A stretch of 10,257 nt of DNA from Prevotellaceae bacterium (GTDB taxonomy: Bacteria > Bacteroidota > Bacteroidia > Bacteroidales > Bacteroidaceae), in NCBI GenBank assembly GCA_019420585.1, contig JAHZGX010000003.1:1-10257 (forward strand). Direction: 5' to 3'. Below the pieces are notes generated by a model. That model ran no database searches. It was not told the origin of the DNA and saw only the letters and a list, made by a program, of their open reading frames with translations. A program made the position numbers and the translations under genes. Below are positions 1 through 6,791 of this stretch, one piece after another. The stretch's first letter is position 1; each line of letters starts with the position of its first letter.

Positions 1-302
1 TTACGGGAGACTCTCTCCCTCCCAGGCCAGGGCATCCCCTGCCTCCCCTGCCGTGCCACCTCATCTCCTTTCCAGGCAAGCCACAATGGCCTTTGCGGCT
101 GCCTTTTGATCTCGTTGGACTCACGTTAAATTATGTGATGATTTCCTTTACTTCGTTTGAGAGGATTTAGACAGTTGAAAACAAAAAAATGTCCAGTAGG
201 AAAAACAATTGGAACGTTGATATACGCGACACACATGAGTGAAGAAGTTGTGCCTTTTTGGTGCTGTAATTTGTAAGTGGAGGCGTGGTTCGCTGCCAAA
301 GG
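1..302. other. Gene-free left flank downstream of folD
   Basis: This stretch lies beyond the folD stop codon. Its first ~80 bases are pyrimidine-rich and GC-rich and include two tandem copies of a 9-mer (TCCCCTGCC at 35-43 and 44-52). The remainder is more AT-rich. I found no open frame with a recognisable protein, no TAnnTTTG promoter element on either strand and no RNA gene fold. The only candidate signal is the weak terminator-like structure at 182-215, listed separately. It is probably a plain intergenic region, but a gene beginning left of the window could end close to position 1. Confidence 0.6.
182..215 (-). terminator. Possible weak rho-independent terminator of the folD unit
   Basis: Read on the minus strand, GTTCCAAT (215-208) can fold imperfectly onto ACTGGAC (197-191) with one bulge and one mismatch. 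A run of seven T follows immediately (189-183). It lies about 90 nt past the folD stop, in the right orientation to end the hydrolase-ffh-folD transcript. The stem is short and broken, so the T-run is the stronger part of the evidence. Confidence 0.25.
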
Positions 303-1181
303 TCAGGTGTAGTATTCGTGCTTGGCGGCTGCCAGTGTGTTGAGCATGAGCATGCAGATGGTCATGGGACCCACACCGCCCGGTACGGGAGAGATGAAAG
401 AGCACATGGGAGCCACGTGCTCGAAATCCACGTCACCGGAAAGGCGGAACCCGCTCTTGCGCGACGGATCAGGCACACGGGTGGTGCCCACGTCTATCAC
501 GGCGGCTCCCGGCTTTACCATGTCGGCGGTAAGGAATCCCGGGCGCCCGATGGCGGCAATGATGATGTCGGCCTGGAGGCATTCTTCCTTGAGGTTGGCC
601 GAGTGACTGTGGCAAACGGTCACGGTGCTGTCACCGTAGGACTTCTGCATCATGAGTTGTGCCATGGGCTTGCCTACGATGTTGCTGCGCCCTAGGATGA
701 CGCACTTGCGCCCCTGGGTGGGTACGTGATAGCGGCGGAGCAGTTCCAATATGCCGCGTGGTGTGGCGCTGATGAAGGCCGGTAGTCCGATGGCCATGCG
801 CCCCACGTTGACCGGGTGGAAGCCATCCACGTCTTTCCTGTAGTCAATCGCTTCGATGACCTTTTGCTCGCTGATGTGGTTGGGGAGCGGAAGTTGCACA
901 ATGAATCCGTCCACTTCCGGGTCGCGGTTCAGGCTGTCAATCTCGGCCAGGAGTTGTTCCTCGGTGATGTCATCCTCAAACCTCTTGAGTGTGCTTTGAA
1001 ATCCACATGCCTCGCATGCCAGTACCTTGTTCTTTACGTATGTTTCGCTGCCTCCATCGTGCCCCACCAGTATGGCGGCCAGATGCGGCCTGCGCATTCC
1101 TTGTGCCAGGCGGCTTTCTACCTCCTGCCGTATTTCCGCCTTGATGGCGGCTGCTGTGGCTTTCCCGTCAATCAGTTCCAT
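303..1181 (-). CDS. folD: Bifunctional methylene-THF dehydrogenase / methenyl-THF cyclohydrolase FolD
   Basis: This is a cytosolic enzyme of one-carbon metabolism. It oxidises 5,10-methylene-THF to methenyl-THF with NAD(P)+, then hydrolyses that to 10-formyl-THF, which feeds purine and fMet-tRNA synthesis. The 292-aa length is normal for the family. Visible landmarks are the catalytic Ser-x-x-Tyr-x-x-x-Lys motif (S45, Y48, K52), the folate-site QLPLP at 96-100, KDVDGFHPVN at 116-125 with the conserved Asp119, the cofactor-binding GRSNIVGKP at 164-172, and the signature PVPGGVGPMT at 265-274. Nothing is missing. The start is fixed by a full AGGAGG Shine-Dalgarno (1193-1188) six nt before the ATG. 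It lies 40 nt downstream of ffh on the same strand and is probably cotranscribed with it, since no promoter is visible in the gap. Confidence 0.97.
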   Translation of the reverse strand: MELIDGKATAAAIKAEIRQEVESRLAQGMRRPHLAAILVGHDGGSETYVKNKVLACEACGFQSTLKRFEDDITEEQLLAEIDSLNRDPEVDGFIVQLPLPNHISEQKVIEAIDYRKDVDGFHPVNVGRMAIGLPAFISATPRGILELLRRYHVPTQGRKCVILGRSNIVGKPMAQLMMQKSYGDSTVTVCHSHSANLKEECLQADIIIAAIGRPGFLTADMVKPGAAVIDVGTTRVPDPSRKSGFRLSGDVDFEHVAPMCSFISPVPGGVGPMTICMLMLNTLAAAKHEYYT

Positions 1182-1187
1182 GTGTGT

Positions 1188-1193
1188 CCTCCT
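1188..1193 (-). promoter_or_regulatory. Perfect Shine-Dalgarno (AGGAGG) of folD
   Basis: The plus strand reads CCTCCT, which is AGGAGG on the coding strand, with a six-nt spacer to the folD ATG. A full consensus Shine-Dalgarno is uncommon in Bacteroidetes, where most genes start without one. Here it supports the chosen start and suggests that folD is translated independently of ffh. Confidence 0.7.
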
Positions 1194-1221
1194 GTGTTCT
1201 GTGTCGTGTTCCGTGGTGCTC

Positions 1222-2562
1222 TCACATTCCCGGCATGCGTCCCTTCATCATCTGTGCCATCTGCGCCATCTTGCTGTTGTTGGTCACCAGTTTCATCATC
1301 TTGCGCGTCTGGTCAAACTGCTTGATGAGCCTGTTCACTTCTTGTATGCTGGTTCCCGATCCCTTGGCAATGCGGTTGCGCCGGCTGGTGTTGAGCAGTT
1401 CGGGCTTGGTGCGTTCGGCCGGTGTCATGCTCTGGATGATGGCTTCAATGCCCTTGAAGGCGTTGTCATCAATGTCCACATCCTTGAGCGCCTTGCCCAC
1501 GCCCGGTATCATGCTGGCCAGGTCCTTCAGATTTCCCATCCGCTTAATCTGCTGTATCTGGTTGTAGAAGTCGTTGAAGTCGAACTGGTTCTTCTGTATC
1601 TTCTTCTGCAGACGCTTGGCTTCCTCCTCGTCAAACTGCTCTTGGGCGCGCTCCACGAGTGATACGATGTCGCCCATACCCAGTATGCGGTCGGCCATTC
1701 TGCTGGGATGGAAAGGGTCGATGGCTTCCATCTTCTCGCCCGTACCCACGAACTTGATGGGCTTGTCCACTACGGAACGTATGCTCAAAGCCGCTCCGCC
1801 ACGCGTGTCACCGTCGAGTTTCGTGAGCACCACGCCGGTGTAGTCGAGCCGGTCATTGAACTCCTTGGCTGCTGTCACCGCGTCCTGGCCGGTCATGGCA
1901 TCCACCACGAAGAGAATCTCGCCCGGCTGTGTGGCATCCTTGATTTGCTTGATTTGCTGCATGAGTTCCTCATCAATGGCCTGTCGACCTGCGGTATCGA
2001 TGATGAGCACGTCATTGCCCTTGGCCTTGGCTTCCTGTATGGCGTTGAGTGCAACGGGTACGGGATCCTTGGCCTCCGGTTCTATATGCACGGGCACGCC
2101 TATTTGCTCACCCAGCACGCGCAACTGCTCCATGGCGGCAGGGCGGAAGGTGTCACAAGCGGCGAGCAGAGGCTTCATCTGGCGTTTCTCCTGCAGCATC
2201 TTTGCCAACTTGGCACTCATGGTGGTCTTGCCCGCTCCGTTGAGGCCGGCCATGAGTATGATGGCCGGGTGCCCCTTGATGTTCATGTCGGTGGTCTCGC
2301 CTCCCATGAGCAGGGCCAGTTCATCGTGCACGATCTTGACCATCAGTTGTTGTGGCTTGACGGCAGTGAGTACGTTCTGTCCCAGTGCTTTCTGCTTCAC
2401 GGTGTCGGTGAATGCCTTGGCCACCTTGTAGTTCACGTCAGCATCGAGCAGTGCCCTGCGTACGTCCTTGAGCGTCTCTGCCACGTTGATTTCGGTGATT
2501 TTGCCTTCACCTTTCAGTATCTTGAACGACCTCTCGAGCCGCTCGCTCAGATTCTCAAACAT
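1222..2562 (-). CDS. ffh: Signal recognition particle GTPase Ffh (SRP54)
   Basis: This is the protein subunit of the bacterial signal recognition particle. It binds 4.5S RNA and hydrophobic nascent segments and docks with FtsY at the inner membrane to deliver ribosomes to SecYEG. At 446 aa it is full length. The helical N domain covers about residues 1-90. The G domain has the P-loop GLNGAGKTT (106-114), DTFRPAA (137-143), DTAGR (189-193), the guanine-specificity motif TKLDGDTRGG (247-256) and GTGEK (273-277). The methionine-rich M domain carries the RNA-binding SRRNRIAKGSG (393-403) and ends in a Met-rich tail, PGM. The P-loop has Asn108 where most Ffh proteins have Gln. The gene follows the hydrolase gene after 63 nt and precedes folD by 40 nt. 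An AAGGA lies 7-8 nt before the ATG. Confidence 0.98.
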   Translation of the reverse strand: MFENLSERLERSFKILKGEGKITEINVAETLKDVRRALLDADVNYKVAKAFTDTVKQKALGQNVLTAVKPQQLMVKIVHDELALLMGGETTDMNIKGHPAIILMAGLNGAGKTTMSAKLAKMLQEKRQMKPLLAACDTFRPAAMEQLRVLGEQIGVPVHIEPEAKDPVPVALNAIQEAKAKGNDVLIIDTAGRQAIDEELMQQIKQIKDATQPGEILFVVDAMTGQDAVTAAKEFNDRLDYTGVVLTKLDGDTRGGAALSIRSVVDKPIKFVGTGEKMEAIDPFHPSRMADRILGMGDIVSLVERAQEQFDEEEAKRLQKKIQKNQFDFNDFYNQIQQIKRMGNLKDLASMIPGVGKALKDVDIDDNAFKGIEAIIQSMTPAERTKPELLNTSRRNRIAKGSGTSIQEVNRLIKQFDQTRKMMKLVTNNSKMAQMAQMMKGRMPGM

Positions 2563-2625
2563 ATCTGTCCTTGTTCTATTGTTTCGTTGTTCTTTTGGCG
2601 TGTCTTCTCGCTTCTCTTCCTTGCC

Positions 2626-3216
2626 TTACAGGCCGAGCAGGCGTGTGACCAGGGGCATGACCTCCCTGCTGAGCACGCGGTCATTCAGGTAATGGTCGCC
2701 GTCAAAGAGCCGCATCTGTGCTGCGCCGTAATGCTTGTGGAAGTCCGCTTGGCAGTTCACGGTCTTGTCTTGCGTGCCGAAGAGTCCCCACACCAGTTGC
2801 TTCTCCTGCTCGTCAATGCCTAGGAAACTGTTTTTCTCCACCTGCTTGAATTCCTGCACCATGTTCTTGTCCACCTTGAAGTCCTTGGCACCGTCTGCCC
2901 GCTTGTTGCGGAATTCCATCTTGCCCATCCCCCGGAAAGTCAACAGGCGCGCCATGTGGAACGATGGATTGACTAGGATGCGCGGCGTGCCGTGCAATTG
3001 CTCCGCGTACATGGCTCCCATACTGGTGCCCACGATGAGGTCGGGATGCTGGCTGGCCACGGTGCTCTGTAGCATTTCTTGTGCCTCCAAGGGGCTTGTA
3101 GGCACATCGGGACTGAGTACCTGCACGCCATGCGGGTAGAGCATGTTGCGCATGACAATGGCTGTCCCGCTGCTCCCGGCAGAGGCGAATCCGTGGATAT
3201 AGAGTACTTTCAGCAT
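2626..3216 (-). CDS. YqiA-like alpha/beta-hydrolase (putative cytosolic esterase)
   Basis: This is a 196-aa protein with the compact alpha/beta-hydrolase layout of the YqiA/UPF0227 type. The oxyanion-side motif is LYIHGFASAG near residues 5-14. The nucleophile elbow GTSMG at 63-67 places the catalytic Ser at 65. The likely acid is Asp150 in GTQD, and the likely His is His175 in GDHYLND. There is no signal peptide or membrane segment, so it should be cytosolic. E. coli YqiA has esterase activity on short acyl esters; the natural substrate here is unknown. An in-frame ATG at 3306 would add 30 residues but lies upstream of the promoter at 3244-3274. The ATG at 3216 begins directly with the first beta strand (MLKVLYIHGF) and is the better start. 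It is the first gene of the probable unit that continues into ffh and folD. Confidence 0.82.
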   Translation of the reverse strand: MLKVLYIHGFASAGSSGTAIVMRNMLYPHGVQVLSPDVPTSPLEAQEMLQSTVASQHPDLIVGTSMGAMYAEQLHGTPRILVNPSFHMARLLTFRGMGKMEFRNKRADGAKDFKVDKNMVQEFKQVEKNSFLGIDEQEKQLVWGLFGTQDKTVNCQADFHKHYGAAQMRLFDGDHYLNDRVLSREVMPLVTRLLGL

Positions 3217-3243
3217 GATGGCAGCGTATTTTTTTCGTGCTTG

Positions 3244-3274
3244 CAAAGGTACGCTTTTTCCCCATTTTGCCCAA
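3244..3274 (-). promoter_or_regulatory. Bacteroidetes-type promoter for the hydrolase-ffh-folD unit
   Basis: On the minus strand the -7 element TACCTTTG occupies 3251-3244 and a TTG -33 element occupies 3274-3272, 20 nt apart. The predicted transcript starts near 3237, giving a leader of about 20 nt before the ATG at 3216. The match to the TTTG / TAnnTTTG consensus is good, and the same spacing is seen at three other promoters in this window. Confidence 0.75.
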
Positions 3275-3348
3275 GGAAAGTGCCGTGCAGTGTGGCGCGT
3301 TGCCATGTGAAGGTGTGCCCGGAGGATAAAGTTTAAGTATTGTTAACA

Positions 3349-3377
3349 TTTGTGTGCGTGATAATTTCTTACCTTTG
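3349..3377 (+). promoter_or_regulatory. Bacteroidetes-type promoter for the 264-aa protein gene
   Basis: The -7 element TACCTTTG is at 3370-3377 and a TTTG is at 3349-3352. The spacer is 17 nt, slightly short of the 19-20 nt seen at the other promoters here. The predicted start near 3384 leaves a leader of about 42 nt that becomes very AT-rich (3406-3425) just before the ATG at 3426. It fires divergently from the hydrolase promoter about 100 bp away. Confidence 0.65.
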
Positions 3378-3425
3378 CGGGCGAAACAAATGCGCGCATG
3401 TGCGCTATACTATTATATAATATAT

Positions 3426-4220
3426 ATGGCAAACGGAAACAGTGAAATGGGCAGGAAGCCCATCATGGTGGAGTCCATACTGGACTTGAACGCCAATAAC
3501 GTGTGGGACTTGAGTGATAGTCAGATTGGCGACCTTTGGGAGCGTGACCGCAAGGAGGAGGATTTCTCGGGCAGCGAGGACAAGTTGCTCAATGTTATCA
3601 GGCTTGCCTTTGACGTGGTGCATTACAATGCCAATGACCCACGAGACGTAAAGAAGTATGAGAGCGGCGGTTGGGTGAAGATATCGCACTGCAATCCTGC
3701 ACGCGGTGTGGTGGCTATACGCAGGAAGGCCATCAGCCGCATATCCGATCTCAGTTACGAGAATATCCGTCACATATCCGCTTCCGTGCTTCTGGAATTG
3801 CTGGAGCGCAATTTCGGCGGTGGCTGGGAGTCACTTTCGCTGCAGGTTCGTGATGTGATAGAAAGCGGTTTCGATATCAGTACCACCCAGTTGCCCACCA
3901 GCCGCATCCATGCTCCCAACGGCACGTTGGCCAAGAAGGTGGCGCAGGGATATGACGTGCTGGAGATACCGCGCGGCACATGGACAGAAGCCATATTTGC
4001 CAAGAAGAAGGAAGCCATGGTTAAGATTCGCTTTGAGGTGCCCGAAGCGCGCTATGACGAGGACGGTACCCCCCTGTCTGCTGATGAGGCTCTGAGTGAA
4101 AGTGCGGCCGACGAGCAGGATGACCGTAGCGATGATACATTCTATAGCAGTTACGCTGCTGAGGCTGAGGCAAATCCTGAGGAGGACGAGGCCGATGGCG
4201 AGGGAGTGGAGATAGAGTGA
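3426..4220 (+). CDS. Uncharacterised protein with long acidic tail
   Basis: I do not recognise a named domain in this 264-aa protein. It appears to have three parts: a short polar N-terminus (1-13); a folded core (about 14-203) with helical stretches and conserved-looking patches (NVWDLSDSQIGDLW near 25-38, YESGGWVKISHCNP at 78-91, RISDLSYENIRHIS at 105-118, and GYDVLEIPRGTW at 175-186); and a tail (about 204-264) very rich in Glu and Asp with few hydrophobics, likely disordered. It has no signal peptide or membrane helix, so it should be cytosolic. The acidic tail recalls proteins that bind RNA polymerase, chaperones or nucleic-acid-binding partners, such as the firmicute RNA polymerase delta subunit, but I see no sequence support for that homology. 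The ATG at 3426 is preferred because it lies behind the promoter and an AT-rich leader. In-frame ATGs at 3390 (12 extra residues) and 3354 (upstream of the predicted transcript start) are alternatives. It appears to be monocistronic and is followed by a strong hairpin. Confidence 0.85.
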   Translation: MANGNSEMGRKPIMVESILDLNANNVWDLSDSQIGDLWERDRKEEDFSGSEDKLLNVIRLAFDVVHYNANDPRDVKKYESGGWVKISHCNPARGVVAIRRKAISRISDLSYENIRHISASVLLELLERNFGGGWESLSLQVRDVIESGFDISTTQLPTSRIHAPNGTLAKKVAQGYDVLEIPRGTWTEAIFAKKKEAMVKIRFEVPEARYDEDGTPLSADEALSESAADEQDDRSDDTFYSSYAAEAEANPEEDEADGEGVEIE

Positions 4221-4242
4221 AGAAAAACTAATGACAAACAAC

Positions 4243-4278
4243 GGTTAGTCCCCGGGGGGAAGTCCTCGGGGACTAATC
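4243..4278. terminator. Strong hairpin, probable terminator after the 264-aa protein gene
   Basis: TTAGTCCCCGGGG (4245-4257) pairs with CCTCGGGGACTAA (4264-4276) over 13 positions with a single G-T wobble. Two further outer pairs (4243-4278 and a wobble at 4244-4277) extend the stem, around a six-nt GGAAGT loop. It begins 22 nt after the stop codon, as expected for a terminator. There is no T-run directly after it on the plus strand, so it is not a textbook intrinsic terminator. It could instead protect the mRNA 3' end. It also lies more than 100 nt upstream of the symporter start. Confidence 0.6.
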
Positions 4279-4397
4279 ATAAGCCCCGTTCTTCCGGTTT
4301 GCCTCTGCCTTTTCATTTTTCCGCATGAGGCATATGGCACAGGTTGCACCCTTATGCAGGAGGAAGGCCAAAGGGTGGGGCATAACACGATAAGACT

Positions 4398-5891
4398 ATG
4401 AGTGGAACCGGACTGGCCATTTTGGCGGTTGCCTATTTCCTGCTGCTGCTGGTGGTGGGGCGGCTTGTGGGCGGCAAGGGAGACAATGATGCTTTTTTCA
4501 GAGCCGGGCGGCAATCGCCCTGGTGGGCTGTGGCGTATGGCATGATAGGGGCAAGCATCAGTGGTGTCACTTTTGTGAGTGTGCCGGGCATGGTGGGAAC
4601 CACGCAGTTTACATACCTGCAGACCTGCATGGGATTCTTTTTAGGGTATGTGTTCGTGGCTTGTTTCCTGCTGCCCGTATATTACCGCATGAACCTTACC
4701 AGCATCTATACTTATCTTGACCGCAGGCTTGGGCTGTCGAGTTATCTTACGGGTGCGTCTTTCTTCTTCTTGAGTAAATTGGCCGGGGCTAGCATTCGCC
4801 TGTATCTCGTATGCACCATACTCCAGCGGTTTATTTTCGATGCCTTGGGCGTGAACTTCATCACCACGGCCGCGGTGGTGCTCCTGCTCATCTGGCTCTA
4901 TACGATGTACAGCGGCATCAAGACCATCGTGTGGACCGACTGTCTGCAGACCACCGTGCTGCTGGTCTCTTTGGTGCTTATCATCACGCAGGCTTGCCGG
5001 GGGATGGACATGTCGCTGGGTGAGGCGTGCAGCCGAGTGTGGGCTGATCCCATGAGCCGCATCTTTGACTTCGGAGACCCTCGTGGCCGGCAGTATTTTT
5101 GGAAGCAGTTCCTCAGCGGCATCTTCATCCCCATTGTGATGACCGGCCTTGACCAGGACATGATGCAGAAGAACCTCACCTGCAAGTCGCTCAGGCAAAG
5201 CCAACTGAACATGTGCCTGAACGGGCTCTTCTATGTGCCTGTGAACCTGCTCTTCCTCATGCTGGGAGGCATTCTGTATCTCATGTGTGACCAAATGGGG
5301 GTGACGGTGTCCGTGGTGGGCGATGAACTATTGCCTACGCTCTGTTCCAGTGGCTTGCTTGGCCGTGCAGCCATGGCCTGCTTCACCGTGGGCATCGTGG
5401 CGGCTGCGTTCAGCAGTGCCGATTCAGCCCTCACGAGTCTTACCACCTGCTTCTGTGTCGACCTGACTCGCAAGCCCGACAGTGTGTGGTTTAGGCGCGT
5501 TGCCCACTTCGGCATCGGCTGTTGCCTGTTGCTGGTCATCTTGGTGGTGCGTGCCGTGGGCAGTAGCAGCGTGATAGATGCAGTATACACCGTGTGCGGC
5601 TATACTTACGGGCCACTGCTTGGGCTGTTTGCTTTCGGTATGCTCACGCGCCGTATGCCGCAGAGCCGTTTCGTGCCGTATGCCTGCGTGGTGTCGCCTT
5701 TGGCTTGCTTCGCTCTGGACCAGTTGGTTCGAACCTACACCTCTTACCGCTTTGGTTATGAACTTCTGATGGTCAACGGCCTGCTTGTCTTTGTCCTTTT
5801 ATTGCTGTCTTCTGCGAAATTCCGCGCAAACGATGCTGGTGGCAATGGCCACGTTCAGACTATCGGTGGTAGGGTGGTTAGGCGGCCATGA
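4398..5891 (+). CDS. Sodium:solute symporter (SSS family, SLC5-like)
   Basis: This is an inner-membrane Na+-coupled transporter with the LeuT-like fold. The 497 residues contain about 13-14 hydrophobic segments, beginning at residues 5-24. Family marks are GASISGVTFVSVPG in the first core helix (51-64), the signature VWTDCLQ (178-184), and AAFSSADSALTSL (336-348), the helix-8 region that contributes Na+ ligands in characterised members. The substrate cannot be read from the sequence; sugars, sialic acid, amino acids and carboxylates are all transported by this family. No clear Shine-Dalgarno or TAnnTTTG promoter is visible in the 177 nt upstream. The last 30 codons (468-497) lie antisense to the methyltransferase gene. 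They finish the last membrane helix and add a short basic, Gly-rich tail (NDAGGNGHVQTIGGRVVRRP) that looks like a non-conserved extension. Confidence 0.92.
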   Translation: MSGTGLAILAVAYFLLLLVVGRLVGGKGDNDAFFRAGRQSPWWAVAYGMIGASISGVTFVSVPGMVGTTQFTYLQTCMGFFLGYVFVACFLLPVYYRMNLTSIYTYLDRRLGLSSYLTGASFFFLSKLAGASIRLYLVCTILQRFIFDALGVNFITTAAVVLLLIWLYTMYSGIKTIVWTDCLQTTVLLVSLVLIITQACRGMDMSLGEACSRVWADPMSRIFDFGDPRGRQYFWKQFLSGIFIPIVMTGLDQDMMQKNLTCKSLRQSQLNMCLNGLFYVPVNLLFLMLGGILYLMCDQMGVTVSVVGDELLPTLCSSGLLGRAAMACFTVGIVAAAFSSADSALTSLTTCFCVDLTRKPDSVWFRRVAHFGIGCCLLLVILVVRAVGSSSVIDAVYTVCGYTYGPLLGLFAFGMLTRRMPQSRFVPYACVVSPLACFALDQLVRTYTSYRFGYELLMVNGLLVFVLLLLSSAKFRANDAGGNGHVQTIGGRVVRRP

Positions 5892-6554
5892 GGGGATGAG
5901 CAGCCTGTGGGTGACCAGTTCGCGCACCTTGGGAGAAATGCCGTTTCCTTCGTTCCCCATGATGATGAGCCCATGGTTGCCCAGTGTCTGTTTGTAGATG
6001 TCCTGTCCGTCAAGCAGGGTTCCCCAGGTGGGTGCGCCTGCGAGTCGGATGTACTCGGCTAGGTCAGTATAGTGTACCCGCACGCGTGATAGGGCTCCCA
6101 TGGTGGCCTGTACAGCCTTTGGGTTGTACACATCGGCTGTGTCGTGCGAACAGATGATGTCCCCAATGCCGAACCAGTCGGCAATGCGCACGATGGTGCC
6201 TATGTTCCCCGGATCCTGCACGCCATCGAGAGCCAGGCACAGGCTCTTCTGTGGCAGGCGGGCATCCAGTTGGTGCTGTGGCAGTGGAAACAGGGCAAGT
6301 ACCTGTTGTGGTGCACGCAGCAGGCTGGCTTGCCGCAACTCTTCCTCATTGACTTCATCAACGGGACATTCCCGGGACACTATCCCGCTGCAGGCAGCCA
6401 ACCATTCCGGGGTGGCTGCTAGGTAGGCTGGAGCCAGGGAGCGCAGCATCTCGTTGACCAAACGTGGCCCCTCGGCCACAAACAGCCCCTCGCGCACTCT
6501 GTGTTTGCGCATCTCCAGGGCATGAATCAGTTTTATGCGGGACTTGCTTATCAT
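5799..6554 (-). CDS. TrmH/SpoU-family RNA 2'-O-methyltransferase
   Basis: This cytosolic SAM-dependent enzyme methylates the ribose 2'-OH of tRNA or rRNA, like TrmH and RlmB. At 251 aa it has the two expected parts: an N-terminal RNA-binding region (about 1-100; RIKLIHALEMRKHRVREGLFV is the typical opening) and a C-terminal SPOUT domain. SpoU motif 1 is NIGTIVRIADWFGI (117-130) with catalytic Arg123, motif 2 is IIMGNEGNGIS (197-207), and motif 3 is IPSW...DSLNVAIATSIV (220-242), which forms the SAM-binding knot. The exact RNA target cannot be told from the sequence. It ends inside the convergent symporter gene with a 93-bp overlap and is divergent from tamL. The leader is about 28 nt, AT-rich, with AAGG next to the ATG. 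Confidence 0.93.
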   Translation of the reverse strand: MISKSRIKLIHALEMRKHRVREGLFVAEGPRLVNEMLRSLAPAYLAATPEWLAACSGIVSRECPVDEVNEEELRQASLLRAPQQVLALFPLPQHQLDARLPQKSLCLALDGVQDPGNIGTIVRIADWFGIGDIICSHDTADVYNPKAVQATMGALSRVRVHYTDLAEYIRLAGAPTWGTLLDGQDIYKQTLGNHGLIIMGNEGNGISPKVRELVTHRLLIPSWPPNHPTTDSLNVAIATSIVCAEFRRRQQ

Positions 6555-6588
6555 CCTTACCTTATATATTTATGCTGTTCTGCGTGGG

Positions 6589-6619
6589 CAAAGGTAGGGC
6601 TTTTTGTGCTGACGCGCAA
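6589..6619 (-). promoter_or_regulatory. Bacteroidetes-type promoter for the RNA methyltransferase gene
   Basis: On the minus strand the -7 element TACCTTTG occupies 6596-6589 and a TTG -33 element occupies 6619-6617, with a 20-nt spacer. The predicted start near 6582 gives a leader of about 28 nt to the ATG at 6554. Confidence 0.75.
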
Positions 6620-6791
6620 CTACCCATTGCACTTTCGCGACCGGGTTCTGCTGGGGCGGTTCGGGCATGTGTTTGCCCGGTTATTTCCCTGGCCGATATG
6701 GGACATCTAACAAGTGTCATAAACGCAGAGCGCTTCATTGGCCATCGCACTGCATTGCCTTCTGCGAGAGGGCTGCCTCCGTTGTATATCT

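Noticed and set aside
35..52. Two tandem copies of TCCCCTGCC as a possible repeat array
   Set aside because: Only two 9-bp copies in a pyrimidine-rich stretch; consistent with chance or slippage and not extended further.
269..275. TAATTTG resembling a -7 promoter element upstream of the folD 3' end
   Set aside because: It is one base short of the TAnnTTTG spacing and lies antisense to the end of folD with no gene behind it.
148..405. Short minus-strand frame overlapping the end of folD
   Set aside because: It starts within folD in another frame and its product has no recognisable features; it is most likely chance.
1708..2823. Long open frame (371 codons) antisense to ffh and the hydrolase
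   Set aside because: It crosses two well-supported genes and their intergenic gap and has no family features; it is a by-product of codon bias.
4641..5294. Open frame (217 codons) antisense to the symporter, rich in His and Gln
   Set aside because: The composition is that of a reverse-complemented membrane protein gene; there is no promoter or homology signal.
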